DNA of 64,000 nt from JBGASG01 sp046328035. GTDB taxonomy: Bacteria; Cyanobacteriota; Vampirovibrionia; Obscuribacterales; Obscuribacteraceae. A program made the position numbers and the translations under genes. Shown here piece after piece: positions 41,076-50,477 of the stretch. The stretch's first letter is position 1; every line of letters begins with the position of its first letter. Location of the stretch: NCBI GenBank assembly GCA_046328035.1, contig JAXLXI010000005.1, forward strand, positions 310,001 to 374,000, in the 5' to 3' direction. The notes beneath the pieces are model-generated. The model saw only the letters and a list, made by a program, of their open reading frames with translations. It was not told the DNA's origin and made no database searches.

Positions 41076-41627
41076 TCAGACCACCAGATGCGGTGCCACT
41101 ATCGGCTCTGCCTCATAAACTACAAATGCGTAATTGGTGCCGTTCTCGGGCTCCGCCTCCTGCCTGGATTGCAGGCAGAAGCGGTCGGGAAAATCGGCGA
41201 GAAACCGGTCGCAATCAAACGTTGCGTCAATCTCAGTCACATAAAGCAACCGGCAGCGTGCATGTTTTACCGCCTGTTCGTAAACCTGCGCTCCACCAAT
41301 CACAAACAGCTTCTCGATAGTTTCGTCGCCGTCAGCCAGAGACAGCGCTGCGTCAAGGTCGCCTGCCTTCAGCACGCCCTCAGGCAGCTCGTACTGCGAC
41401 TGCAGCGTCAGTACTATGTTTTGACGTCCAGCCAGCGGCCTGCGTTTTTCCGGTATCGACTCCCAGGTTTTGCGCCCCATAATGACCGCGTTGCGCTTGC
41501 CTGGCGCCGCTTCGCTCGTAATGCGCTTGAAGTACTTGAGGTCGGCGGAAAGCTTCCAGGGCAGGCTGTTGTTCTTGCCGATCCCGCGTTTGCTGTCGAG
41601 CGCTACGACTATATCGAAGGTCTTCAT
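41076..41627 (-). CDS. folA: Dihydrofolate reductase
   Basis: 183 residues from the ATG at 41627 (MKTFDIVVALD). The enzyme reduces dihydrofolate with NADPH. Marks are GIGKNNSLPWKLSADLKYFK, NAVIMGRKTWESIP, PLAGRQNIVL and LFVIGGAQVYEQ. It follows thyA by ten bases; ThyA produces the dihydrofolate that FolA recycles. The cytochrome c gene starts five bases after its stop. Confidence 0.95.
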   Translation of the reverse strand: MKTFDIVVALDSKRGIGKNNSLPWKLSADLKYFKRITSEAAPGKRNAVIMGRKTWESIPEKRRPLAGRQNIVLTLQSQYELPEGVLKAGDLDAALSLADGDETIEKLFVIGGAQVYEQAVKHARCRLLYVTEIDATFDCDRFLADFPDRFCLQSRQEAEPENGTNYAFVVYEAEPIVAPHLVV

Positions 41628-41637
41628 CAGCTGGGAC

Positions 41638-42453
41638 CTAGACAGACACAGCAAACTTGATGAATGGATGCGGATCGTAGTTGTGCAGCTTGATGTCGTC
41701 GAAGGTCAGTTCGAAAAGCGGCTTGTTCGCGATTTCAAGCGTCGGCAGCGGTTTCGGCGTGCGCCCTAATTGCGTAAGCACGCCCTCGATATGATTCAAG
41801 TATATGTGCGCATCACCGAGCGTGTGCGTGAAGATGCCCGGATTCAAGCCGCATTCGTTGGCAACCATAGTCAAAAGCAGTGCATAGCTGGCGATGTTGA
41901 ACGGCACGCCCAGAGCCATGTCGGCGGAGCGCTGGTAGAGCTGCAGATCTAACCTGCCATTGATCACATAAAACTGGAAGAGCAGATGGCAGGGCGGCAG
42001 CGCCATTTTACCGATGTCGCCAACGTTCCAGGCACTGACAATCAGACGCCGGGAATCGGGATTGGTTTTGATATCGTGGATGACGTTTTTGATTTGATCG
42101 ATGTGCTCGATATGCGTTGCGCCGGTGGACTTGTCTTCAACGGCAGCCGGCCAGTTGCGCCACTGATAGCCATATATGGGACCGAGTTCGCCATTCTCAT
42201 CAGCCCAGGCGTCCCAGATAGGCGTATGTTCAGTCAGATCGTCATGAATATTGGTTGACCCGCGCAGAAACCAGAGCAGCTCCCGAACCACCGCCGGAAA
42301 CAACACCTTCTTCGTGGTCAGAAGCGGAAAGCCTTCGCGCAGGTCATACTTGCCCTGCAGACCAAACACCGAAATCGTGCCGGTACCCGTGCGATCTTCA
42401 CGGCGTTCGCCGGAATCGATTATGTACCGGAGCAAGTCGAGATACTGTCTCAT
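41638..42453 (-). CDS. thyA: Thymidylate synthase
   Basis: 271 residues from the ATG at 42453 (MRQYLDLL), the usual ThyA start; the frame is open upstream but without family sequence. It makes dTMP from dUMP using methylene-tetrahydrofolate. Marks are DRTGTGTISVFG, FPLLTTKKV, WDAWADENGELGPIYGYQWR, catalytic Cys in MALPPCHLLFQFYV, QRSADMALGVPFN and GDAHIYLNH. First gene of a thyA-folA-cytochrome c-aat run. Confidence 0.96.
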   Translation of the reverse strand: MRQYLDLLRYIIDSGERREDRTGTGTISVFGLQGKYDLREGFPLLTTKKVLFPAVVRELLWFLRGSTNIHDDLTEHTPIWDAWADENGELGPIYGYQWRNWPAAVEDKSTGATHIEHIDQIKNVIHDIKTNPDSRRLIVSAWNVGDIGKMALPPCHLLFQFYVINGRLDLQLYQRSADMALGVPFNIASYALLLTMVANECGLNPGIFTHTLGDAHIYLNHIEGVLTQLGRTPKPLPTLEIANKPLFELTFDDIKLHNYDPHPFIKFAVSV

Positions 42454-42633
42454 TCTTAGCCCTCCTGCGTCTCTAAGGATAACACGGCGAAGAGTCGGTC
42501 CGGGTGGCGAGAAATGGCATCTGCTGGGCGCCTTGAAGACATCCAAACGTTATTGAAAAACTATAAATCTGGACGGGTTATCGCATCAAGACAGGGATAA
42601 TTAGCCCTGTTACGAACTTTGGAGAGGGCGAAC

Positions 42634-44226
42634 ATGACAACAACACTTCGCGACGAACCAGCGACTCAGACGGCCCATGCTGAGTTCCGCAATGAGGCGT
42701 TCACGGATTTTTCGGTGCCGGCTAATGAAAAGGCTATGAAAGAAGCCATTTCCAAGGTCCGCTCGGAGTTCGGCAAGACTTACCCCTTGATCATCGGCAA
42801 AGAGAAAATCGAAACGACCAACCATATCGTCTCGACAAACCCGTCCAATCCCAGCGAAGTGATTGGCAAGTTCCCCAAAGCCACTAAAGAGCACGCAGAA
42901 AAGGCGCTCAAAGTGGCTGCCGAGACGTTTGAGACCTGGAAGAAGGTGCCCGCCAAAGAGCGCGCCGAATACATCTTCAAGGCCGCTAAGTTGATGCGTG
43001 AACGCAAATTCGAACTTTCCGCATGGCTCAGCCTGGAAATCGGCAAGAGCTGGGCGGAAGCCGACGGCGACGTGGCTGAAGCCATCGACTTCTGTGAGTA
43101 CTACGCTCGCGAGATGCTGCGCCTGGACAACCCGCCCAAGCTGACAGCCATTCCCAACGAGAAGAACGTACTCAAATACATTCCTCTCGGCGTCGGTCTG
43201 GTCATTCCGCCATGGAATTTCCCACTCGCCATCCTCGTCGGCATGAGTACTGCTGCCATCGTCAGCGGCAACACAATTGTCCTCAAACCATCCAGCGAAA
43301 CCCCCGGCATCGCCTTCCAGTTTGCCAAGATTCTGGAAGAAGTCGGGCTGCCGCCGGGCGTTTTCAACTACATGCCGGGTCCTGGCGCCGAAGTGGGCGA
43401 TTTCCTCGTAGCGCACAAAGACATCAGATTTATTGCCTTTACAGGCTCCATGGAAGTTGGTCTGCGCATCAATGAACTGGCTGCCAAACATCAAAAAGGA
43501 CAGCTGTGGATCAAGCGTGTCGTCGCCGAAATGGGCGGCAAAGACGCCATCATCGTTGATAAAGACGCCGATCTCGAGTCGGCTGCAGAAGGCATCGTCG
43601 CCTCGGCATTCGGATTCCAGGGGCAAAAGTGCAGCGCCTGCTCACGTTTGATCATGCATAGAGATGTCTACGACGAAGTGCTCAACAAGATCGTCGAACG
43701 CACCAAAAAACTAGTCGTCGGCGCCCCGGAAGAAAAGACTGTGCAGTTCGGACCGGTAGCTTCAAAATCGGCTTACGAGAGCATCCTCAAGTACATCGAG
43801 ATCGGCAAAAAAGAAGGCCGCGTCCTGACCGGCGGCAACGTGCACAAGACCGAAACCAACGGTTTTTTCATCGAACCGACTATCATCGCCGACGTCGACG
43901 CCAAAGCGCGCATTTCGCAAGAAGAGATCTTTGGACCGGTGCTTTCTGTCACCAAGGCAGACAGCTGGGAACAGGCCCTCGAATTCGCCAATAACACCGA
44001 ATTCGGATTGACCGGCGCCGTTTACACAAAGAACAAGCAGCGTCTTGAAGAAGCCGCGCAAGAGTTTCATGTCGGCAACCTCTACCTGAACCGCAAGTGC
44101 ACCGGCGCTCTAGTCGGCGTACATCCGTTCGGCGGTTTCAACATGAGCGGCACCGACTCGAAAGCCGGCGGTCCAGACTACCTGCTGCTCTTCACCCAAG
44201 CCAAAGTCGTGTCCGAGCGCGTGTAA
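42634..44226 (+). CDS. pruA: L-glutamate gamma-semialdehyde (P5C) dehydrogenase
   Basis: 530 residues from the ATG at 42634, preceded by GGAGAGG. It is an NAD-dependent aldehyde dehydrogenase of the RocA/PutA C-domain type, oxidising the P5C semialdehyde of proline breakdown to glutamate. Marks are GVGLVIPPWNFPLAI, FTGSMEVGLRI, catalytic Glu in EMGGKDAI, catalytic Cys in GFQGQKCSACSR, and IFGPVLSVTKA. No proline dehydrogenase lies nearby. It ends at a perfect terminator. Confidence 0.92.
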   Translation: MTTTLRDEPATQTAHAEFRNEAFTDFSVPANEKAMKEAISKVRSEFGKTYPLIIGKEKIETTNHIVSTNPSNPSEVIGKFPKATKEHAEKALKVAAETFETWKKVPAKERAEYIFKAAKLMRERKFELSAWLSLEIGKSWAEADGDVAEAIDFCEYYAREMLRLDNPPKLTAIPNEKNVLKYIPLGVGLVIPPWNFPLAILVGMSTAAIVSGNTIVLKPSSETPGIAFQFAKILEEVGLPPGVFNYMPGPGAEVGDFLVAHKDIRFIAFTGSMEVGLRINELAAKHQKGQLWIKRVVAEMGGKDAIIVDKDADLESAAEGIVASAFGFQGQKCSACSRLIMHRDVYDEVLNKIVERTKKLVVGAPEEKTVQFGPVASKSAYESILKYIEIGKKEGRVLTGGNVHKTETNGFFIEPTIIADVDAKARISQEEIFGPVLSVTKADSWEQALEFANNTEFGLTGAVYTKNKQRLEEAAQEFHVGNLYLNRKCTGALVGVHPFGGFNMSGTDSKAGGPDYLLLFTQAKVVSERV

Positions 44227-44261
44227 AAGACGCGCTCTGCCGGACAAGCAGTTGTGTATTT

Positions 44262-44294
44262 AAGAAAGCCACCACGGACAGTGGTGGCTTTCTT
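44262..44294 (+). terminator. Rho-independent terminator
   Basis: A perfect 14-bp stem (AAGAAAGCCACCAC with GTGGTGGCTTTCTT) with a five-base loop follows the P5C dehydrogenase gene. Confidence 0.9.
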
Positions 44295-44450
44295 GTCAGC
44301 GCCAGGGCGGGAGAGCGTACCGGCGACTGGCAAATTGTGCAGTCGCCAACTGTTTCTTGAGCGATTGGATGCCGCTGCCTGCACGACTAGTATCAAGCCA
44401 TACCCCCACCGCCATACCACAGAACCAAACTCCAACCGGAGGCAACTCTT

Positions 44451-45104
44451 ATGGCAGACGTCCTACACGAAGGCGCTAACAGCGAAGCAGATAACAGCGG
44501 TATTGAAAGTGCAGCCGCTGATGCGTGGGCTCCACCCGCCAGCAGATCTCCCGAGCAGATAGCCCTTGCACCTCCGCCTACGCCACCTTCAACACCTACT
44601 GATACCAGACCTCAGGGCACTTCCGAAACCCGTCCTCCCAGCACCGAGAACAGCGCTCCCCAGGGCGGAGACAAGTCCGGTGCAGATAAATCAGGTAAAG
44701 ACAAAGCTCAGGACAAGCCCAAGACTGAAGAACAATGGGCTAAGGAGTTCGAGCAACTGGCCAAGAAATTGGCCGACGACATCAAAGCCGGCAAGTTCAG
44801 CCCGGAGAGCATCAAGATGTGGCAGAAGTTTTTCGCGGAACGAGCTGCCATGCCGGGAGCCGATGTCGAGTCACTGCGCCAGGACCTGGTTAAGCTCGGC
44901 ACAATGATCAACGAGATTGTCGAAAGCGATCCGTCCAACAAATTCCGCATTGGACAGGCAATGCTCCTGGGCAAAGATGGCACCGCCAGATACTACATGA
45001 ACATTCGCGGACCGGGCATCGATCAGCAGGCAGACGTAGCCGCTATCATCGCCGGCAAGGACACCCCAACTATCTTCAAAGTGGGCTCCGCCAAGCTCAA
45101 GTAA
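44451..45104 (+). CDS. Pro/Ser-rich protein of unknown function
   Basis: 217 residues; GGAGGCAACTCTT precedes the ATG. The first half is low-complexity (Pro, Ser, Thr, Lys, Asp; for example ALAPPPTPPSTPTDTRPQ). The second half is a charged helical region (WAKEFEQLAKKLADDIKAGK) and a small folded-looking end (RIGQAMLLGKDGTARYYMNI). No signal peptide. No family recognised. A strong shared terminator separates it from pgi. Confidence 0.55.
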   Translation: MADVLHEGANSEADNSGIESAAADAWAPPASRSPEQIALAPPPTPPSTPTDTRPQGTSETRPPSTENSAPQGGDKSGADKSGKDKAQDKPKTEEQWAKEFEQLAKKLADDIKAGKFSPESIKMWQKFFAERAAMPGADVESLRQDLVKLGTMINEIVESDPSNKFRIGQAMLLGKDGTARYYMNIRGPGIDQQADVAAIIAGKDTPTIFKVGSAKLK

Positions 45105-45121
45105 GTTCCGCTTAGACTACA

Positions 45122-45160
45122 GCAGAGCAGGCGTTGCCGATCAGGCGACGCCTGCTCTGC
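45122..45160. terminator. Bidirectional terminator between convergent genes
   Basis: A 13-bp perfect stem (GCAGAGCAGGCGT with ACGCCTGCTCTGC), extendable inward with a G-T pair to a five-base loop. It lies between the unknown protein gene and the convergent pgi end. Confidence 0.8.
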
Positions 45161-45170
45161 AATGCAGGTC

Positions 45171-46907
45171 CTATGCGAGGGCGTCGTTGATAGCTTTCTG
45201 CAGTTTCTTCAAACCTGATTCGACCTCCGCCGGCAGATGCGCCCGCAGCAGTCTGCGATCGCGATTGCTGAGAGCAACGAAGTCACCCAGCGCCTGAGCT
45301 TGTTTCAACACGCCAAACGTATATTTGTCGCCCGGAATCTGCACGTCCTGTGCATCATCGGATGTTATCTGCAGGAAGACGCCGTTGTTGGCACCACCCT
45401 TGTGCAACTGTCCAGTCGAGTGCAAGAAACGGGGGCCGAAACCGAGCGTGGTGGCATCATGCTTCTTCTTCAGCAGGGCTTCACGCACTTCCTGCAAAAC
45501 TTTGGCGTGCGCGTCATTGCGCTCGATATAAACGTTTTGAGCGAAGTAGTCGCCGTCCTTCAGTTGCGCAAAGTGCGCGTTCAGCCAGCCGCTGAGATCT
45601 TTGGCGCCAGCTTTGGAAAGTTTCTCTTTGTTGGCTTTATCGGCAAAAAGCTTGATGCCGTCGCCTTCGAACAACAGCTCGTCAGCCTGGGGCAATGCGC
45701 CCTTCTCTTCGTATTCGGCAAGAAACTTTTTGGTGAAGTCCTTGCTTTCCTGCACGTTCGGCTGATCGAACGGATTGATTTTGATGATGTGTCCAGCCAC
45801 AGCCGTGGCGAATTCCCAGCGGAAGAACTCGGCACCGATGTGATCCACCGATGGCACCGAAATGCGCACGACCGGATGCCCGGCTTTCTCCAGCGCCGCC
45901 AGCTTGGATTGCGTTGAGGCATCCTCATTTTTGTCCAGGTGCACGTAAACAAAGAGACGATCCTTGCCGTACACAGGGGGATCTTCCAGCGGCTCAGCAT
46001 CGACCGGAACAATGCCCCGTCCGAGTTTGCCGGTGCTTTCTGCGATTAATTGCTCGAACCAGGCCCCGAAGCTGTGGAAGCCGGGTCCCGTCACCATCGT
46101 CAGCTTGTCGCGTCCTTCACGCGCCAGCACGCCGACGATCGTGCCCAGCATCAAGCCCGGGTTATCGGTGACCTCGACAGTAGGTTTGCAAGCACGCGCC
46201 ATCTCTTCCGCATGAGTGATGATGGCATCGACCGGCAGACCCATCACCGCCGCCGGTATCATGCCGAAATGCGAAAGCGCGGAATAACGGCCGCCGATGG
46301 ACGGCACGCCGTGATAAGTGCGCCCGAAGTTCAATTCCTTGGCGCGCTTTTCCATGGACGAACCAGGATCGGTAATGGCGACAAAATTGGCTCCCGCCTT
46401 GTCGCCGACTGCTTTCTTCATCTCATCGTAGAAATACTGACAGAACACATTCGGTTCGGTCGTGCTGCCTGATTTGCTGGCGACAATAACTAGAGTCTTC
46501 GCCAGATCTACTTTCTTGCGCGTCGTCAAAACTTGCGCCGGCACGGTGGAATCGAGTACCACCATGTCTGGTGCGCCGCTTACATGCCCGAAGGTCAGTC
46601 GCAAAACCTCGACCGACAGACTGCTACCGCCCATGCCCAGCAACAATGCCTGGGTATAACCGGCTTTCTTCACCTCTTCCGCGAGCGTCTTGAACGTCTC
46701 CAGATGTGCACGCTGCTCTTCAACTATGTCGAGCCAGCCCAGCCATTTTTCCTCGTCGGACGAAGTCCAGGCTTTGTTGTCTTTCTGCCAGACCGCTTTC
46801 ACGAACTCAGCTTTCTTGAACTCATCCAGTTGAGCTTTCACCGGCTGTTCATAGGAGCCCGGATTCCAGGAGAGTTTTCCCAGTCGTTCTTGCGCGCTTG
46901 TAGTCAT
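45171..46907 (-). CDS. pgi: Glucose-6-phosphate isomerase
   Basis: 578 residues from the ATG at 46907 (MTTSAQERL). Marks are LLLGMGGSSLSVEVL, VIVASKSGSTTEPN, GGRYSALSHFGMIPAAVMG and FLHSTGQLHKGG. The sequence is most like the isomerase half of the bifunctional transaldolase/glucose-6-phosphate isomerase proteins, but no transaldolase domain is attached. It interconverts glucose-6-phosphate and fructose-6-phosphate. Confidence 0.94.
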   Translation of the reverse strand: MTTSAQERLGKLSWNPGSYEQPVKAQLDEFKKAEFVKAVWQKDNKAWTSSDEEKWLGWLDIVEEQRAHLETFKTLAEEVKKAGYTQALLLGMGGSSLSVEVLRLTFGHVSGAPDMVVLDSTVPAQVLTTRKKVDLAKTLVIVASKSGSTTEPNVFCQYFYDEMKKAVGDKAGANFVAITDPGSSMEKRAKELNFGRTYHGVPSIGGRYSALSHFGMIPAAVMGLPVDAIITHAEEMARACKPTVEVTDNPGLMLGTIVGVLAREGRDKLTMVTGPGFHSFGAWFEQLIAESTGKLGRGIVPVDAEPLEDPPVYGKDRLFVYVHLDKNEDASTQSKLAALEKAGHPVVRISVPSVDHIGAEFFRWEFATAVAGHIIKINPFDQPNVQESKDFTKKFLAEYEEKGALPQADELLFEGDGIKLFADKANKEKLSKAGAKDLSGWLNAHFAQLKDGDYFAQNVYIERNDAHAKVLQEVREALLKKKHDATTLGFGPRFLHSTGQLHKGGANNGVFLQITSDDAQDVQIPGDKYTFGVLKQAQALGDFVALSNRDRRLLRAHLPAEVESGLKKLQKAINDALA

Positions 46908-47277
46908 CTTATGCAAACCTCGCGGATGATGCAAAGATGAGTTGCATCAGGGGTACATCAATGGCTGCTAATGGTACCGCGCTGGATGTGTAAATGTAGT
47001 AACGACAGCTATAAAAAGCAGGAAAGACCGGTTCTTAAGCGCATTCTGGTGATTAAGCAGATTATCTCTGAAGAGATTGCGCGAACCGGACTTTCCATTA
47101 TGGAGGGTGAGACGGGTGCGTGCGGGAAAGGTTCCATGCGTTTGTCCTGACCGGTAGAGCTTTTCAGGACATTGCGTCAACGACACGCTCAGAGATGTCA
47201 GAAGCCCCACTCTGATAAGATAAGCTCGGCTTTGCGCAGGGGTTGACGCGCAAAGCAAGAGGAGAACGGAGGATTCC
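46908..47277. other. Divergent promoter region between pgi and ylqD-like gene
   Basis: 370 bases. A 7-bp inverted repeat, TGATGCA-9 bases-TGCATCA (46927-46949), lies 20 bases before the pgi start and could be an operator. A strong hairpin near 47229 is listed separately. No coding frame is supported. Confidence 0.4.
47229..47256 (+). promoter_or_regulatory. Hairpin just upstream of the ylqD-like start
   Basis: GCTTTGCGC and GCGCAAAGC form a perfect 9-bp stem around a ten-base loop, ending five bases before the GGAG/GGAGG ribosome region. It could affect mRNA stability or initiation, or act as an operator; there is no T-run, so it is not a terminator. Confidence 0.45.
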
Positions 47278-47715
47278 ATGGCAGAGACCATTCAGCTCAT
47301 GCGCCAAGTGCAGGTGAAAGCAATCGTCACTGAACAGTTCAAGGCGCAAGTAGCCCAGGAGATCCAGCGCAACCTCGCTCAAATAGATGCCGAATTGCAA
47401 CAGTTGGAATTCAAAGGCAAGCGCGCTATCGCCGACCTTGAAAAGCGCAATCCACCACCGCAAACGCCCGAAGTCAAAGTACAAATCGAAAGCATTCGCG
47501 GACAGGTCGAACAAGAACGCATTCGTCTTCTGCAACTCAAGGAAGAAATGCAGATGCAGAATCAAGCACTTACCGAACTTCCGATCGGCAGCGTGATCAC
47601 ACAGTTCACCGTAGAGAACCCTGTCGAAGTACGCATCGGCGAGAACATCTTCCAGCGCCTTGAAGGCGGCGAAATCCTCGTCAAAGACGGCGTCATCCAG
47701 GAAATTCGTATCTAG
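47278..47715 (+). CDS. YlqD-family protein
   Basis: 145 residues; GGAGG lies before the ATG. The N-terminal VQVKAIVTEQFKAQVAQEIQ, a central coiled coil (AQIDAELQQLEFKGKRAIAD), and the C-terminal beta part (LPIGSVITQFTVENPVEVRI, GENIFQRLEGGEILVKDG) fit the YlqD family, found in Bacillus and most cyanobacteria. The function is unknown. It is convergent with lepB, four bases apart. Confidence 0.82.
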   Translation: MAETIQLMRQVQVKAIVTEQFKAQVAQEIQRNLAQIDAELQQLEFKGKRAIADLEKRNPPPQTPEVKVQIESIRGQVEQERIRLLQLKEEMQMQNQALTELPIGSVITQFTVENPVEVRIGENIFQRLEGGEILVKDGVIQEIRI

Positions 47716-47719
47716 TCAT

Positions 47720-48409
47720 TCATTCTGCGTAACGCGGATCGTCGCCTTCTTTTAGAGGCAGGCGACTGAGGATGCTGCTCATTTTAGAAACAATGTCCTG
47801 GCGCGGAATGAACCCCATGATGTGGCTGTCCATCGCGTTATTGATATTGTCGCCGAGGACAAAATATTGACCCGGCGGCACCACAATCGCGTGCTCGTCA
47901 TTTGGAAACGGCGGCTTGCCGTTAGTGTAAGCAAACACTCCGATCTGCCCCAGTTTGCGTAAATCGTAATTGGGTGGCTCGATGTAGTACTTCACCTTGT
48001 TGGCGTTCACAAACACCCCGTCTCCCTTCACGACTTCTACCTTGTCGCCGGGAATGGCAACCACTCGGTGCACGAACGTAGTTGGATTAGGCAGAAACGG
48101 CAGCCCTGTGATTTTGCCCAGTTGCGAAGCCAGATCGTCGCTGCGCTTGCCATATTCTTCCGGCGGGTAGTAAGCAACGATGTCACCGCGCTCAGGATTA
48201 TGCGAGTGATAAGAAACCTTGTCGAACAAAACTCGGTCGCCTACCCGCAGGGTCGGAGACATCGAACTGGATGGTATGTACAGAGCGTGATAAGCGGTGC
48301 GAAACCCCGTCAGGAGCGCAATCATCCCGATTACTACGACCAGAGGCACAAGTCCAGCGAGCAGGAGCATGCCAACGGGCGTTTTTATCTTCGCTATTAA
48401 CTTCGTCAA
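47720..48409 (-). CDS. lepB: Signal peptidase I (with His in place of the usual Lys)
   Basis: About 230 residues from a TTG at 48409; an open frame to 48484 exists but would overlap the divergent gene at 48429. One TM helix (GMLLLAGLVPLVVVIGMIAL) is followed by the catalytic domain: nucleophile Ser in IPSSSMSPTLRVGDRVL, VSYHSHNPERGDIVAYYPP, and box D FVHRVVAIPGD, then YFVLGDNINNAMDSH. Most bacterial enzymes have Lys in box D (KRVVGLPGD), whereas this has His, codon CAC, as in SipW/ER-type enzymes. It cleaves signal peptides of the many secreted proteins here. The start is uncertain. Confidence 0.85.
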   Translation of the reverse strand: MTKLIAKIKTPVGMLLLAGLVPLVVVIGMIALLTGFRTAYHALYIPSSSMSPTLRVGDRVLFDKVSYHSHNPERGDIVAYYPPEEYGKRSDDLASQLGKITGLPFLPNPTTFVHRVVAIPGDKVEVVKGDGVFVNANKVKYYIEPPNYDLRKLGQIGVFAYTNGKPPFPNDEHAIVVPPGQYFVLGDNINNAMDSHIMGFIPRQDIVSKMSSILSRLPLKEGDDPRYAE

Positions 48410-48428
48410 TACAGGTATACTTTGAGCT

Positions 48429-48974
48429 ATGACTAGCGGACCCTCAAGCGTACCACTTATCAGCCCCGAAGCGCAGCGCATCAAAGATGCCGAGCACCTG
48501 AAGCTGCTGGCTATCTTCCACTACATCTTCGGTGGTTTTGCGGCCCTTGGCTCTTGTTTTGCCCTCATCCACGTTTTGATGGGACTGGCAATGCTGGCTG
48601 GCGGTGGCGAGGCCGCAATGGTGGGACTGATATTCACCATCGTCGGCGCGTCTGTGTTGCTGCTTGGTTTAACCTTTGGCGGATTGGTTGCTTTCTCAGG
48701 GCGCATGATTCAAATGCGCCAGCGCCCCCTATTTTCCAAGATAATGGCAACGTTTTGCTGCTGCTCGCTACCGTTCGGCACCGCCCTTGGAATTTGCACG
48801 TGGCTGGTGCTGACAAGACCTTCGGTTAAGGCGCTGTACGATAAAACGCCACAAGCACTGCCACCACCACCGGTGCTGGTCGATGAACACGAAGAGTCAG
48901 TCTGGAAAGACATGGAGAAACAGCACTCCGAGCCGAAGCCCAGCGAATCATCAGACTCATCTCAACCAAAATAG
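48429..48974 (+). CDS. Small integral membrane protein
   Basis: 181 residues with three or four TM helices (AIFHYIFGGFAALGSCFALI; LIFTIVGASVLLLGLTFGGL; IMATFCCCSLPFGTALGICT) and a polar Pro/Glu/Ser-rich tail. It belongs to a widespread but uncharacterised type with an N-terminal EHLKLLAIFHYIFGG pattern. A TATACT lies just before the ATG. Function unknown. Confidence 0.68.
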   Translation: MTSGPSSVPLISPEAQRIKDAEHLKLLAIFHYIFGGFAALGSCFALIHVLMGLAMLAGGGEAAMVGLIFTIVGASVLLLGLTFGGLVAFSGRMIQMRQRPLFSKIMATFCCCSLPFGTALGICTWLVLTRPSVKALYDKTPQALPPPPVLVDEHEESVWKDMEKQHSEPKPSESSDSSQPK

Positions 48975-49043
48975 CGATTCACATCGCTCTACAAATCGCG
49001 TGAAGGCGCTCCCGCTGTGGAACATAACCACGGGGGATACAAC

Positions 49044-49440
49044 ATGGCTGATACCGAACACTTGCCGTGGCAGGAGCATCTCGTCGCGGCTCAACAATCC
49101 GCTCTGCGAAGCCAGCGCGAAATAGATGAATCAGAACTCGATAAGTTAGGTCGCTGGAGCGGTTTCATAGGCTGGCCCATGGCAATCCTGTTACCTATCT
49201 GCGCGCTGCTCGGATTCGCCGCCGGCACGCTGCAGGTGGCTTCTCTACTGACAATAGGTTGGCTCATGGTTTCGTTTGTTGGCGCGATGCTGTTGATTCA
49301 GTCTTCCTGCCTGCTTTGCAACGAGGAAGAACGCGATAGTTTCTCAACGCATCGCAGAATTTGCCGCGGCTTCGGGAATCTTCTGGTCGATCAGCTCGAT
49401 CATCGGAGTTATCTTCATGGGTCGCGCGATCGACTGGTGA
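49044..49440 (+). pseudogene. Membrane protein gene with a 2-base frameshift
   Basis: The ATG at 49044 has GGGGGAT at good spacing. The frame encodes two TM helices (GWPMAILLPICALLGFAAG; LLTIGWLMVSFVGAMLLIQ) up to CNEEER. Beyond about 49333 the membrane-like sequence continues in another frame: AIVSQRIAEFAAASGIFW, SISSIIGVIFMGRAIDW, then a stop at 49438-49440. Loss of one CG from a CGCGCG run explains it. Restored, the product would be about 133 residues with a third TM helix. Either an assembly error or recent damage. Function unknown. Confidence 0.65.
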
Positions 49441-49673
49441 TCGGGCACGACAGGCATCGTCCTCCTTTGTTTTACACGTAAAATACTCAATCGACCATCG
49501 GGCTGACGCTGTACGCCGAGAAATCGGCGAACGGCTTCCATATCGACTGTTCCACCAACGCTGTAAACTAATTTCGGACTACGAGGAAAAACTCTGGCGA
49601 CCCGAGGAGAAGTTTCGCGAACAGCAGGGGCACACTGCCATGAATAACCCTCAGTAAGCTGACGGCTGTATCT

Positions 49674-50477
49674 CTATTCGTGCCATTTGGTGATGGTGCC
49701 GTCTTTGTCCTTGTTGTTGATCGACTTCAACGCGATAATGTTCGAATCAAATTTCCAGAGAAAGTGCCTGAGCCATCAACATTGCTGATGTGCATCACCA
49801 CTCTGTGACCTGTGCTCGGATCCCAGAATTGCTCAACCTTGTTGCCTTTTTCATCGACATCGAGCCGCTCGGTGCGCTGCTTGTTCTGAAATTCGGTATG
49901 CGCAACCGAACCGTCGTAACTTGTGTATTCCGCTACCGTTTGATTACCGTTGCGTCTTTCATTCAGGCGGCATAACGAGCGGATTTTTCCATATCGATAC
50001 TTTGTGTACTCAGATTCCAGCTTGCCTGTGTCGCGATTGTGGATACCGATCAAGCCGCCATTGTCAGAGAATGCCATTTGCTCAATAACCAGTTGACCAG
50101 TCACCGGGTCGTACGTTTTCACCGTGTCCGCGACATGATTGTGATCGGCAGCCAACAATCGTTTTCCTGAAGCCTGGTTGTAGATGACACTATGGGAAGG
50201 CTTGCCGTCGCTGCCGTTGATGGTCACTGATTGCACGTCGCCGCTGGCGTAGAAATCGACTTGCGGAAGACCGGGAGCCTTGCCGTCTTTTTGATCTGCC
50301 TGAATTTGATTCGATACGGTTGAAATCAGGCTTCAATCCGTTCGCTTCCGTCATAAACGCATCCATACTTTTTTCGCTGTCGCCCATTTTTTCGGGGTTG
50401 TTCCTTGCTTTGCGTCTTGCTGAACTTCGACATATGAGGAGTTCGCCAGAAAGTGCATTAACGATTGCGTTACACAA
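49674..50477 (-). pseudogene. Broken gene of unknown function (two frameshifts)
   Basis: A coding-like sequence runs through three frames on the minus strand. The first covers MGDSEKSMDAFMTEANGLKP up to about 50325. The second, from QIQADQKDGKAPGLPQVDFY, runs through VTINGSDGKPSHSVIYNQAS and YDPVTGQLVIEQMAFSDNGG. The third (WKFDSNIIALKSINNKDKDG) ends at 49674. The shifts near 50325 and 49755 are each one base lost or two gained. The repeated Y/D/G pattern (VAEYTSYDGSVAHTEF) is YD/RHS-like, but no family is certain. No signal peptide is seen. Confidence 0.55.
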
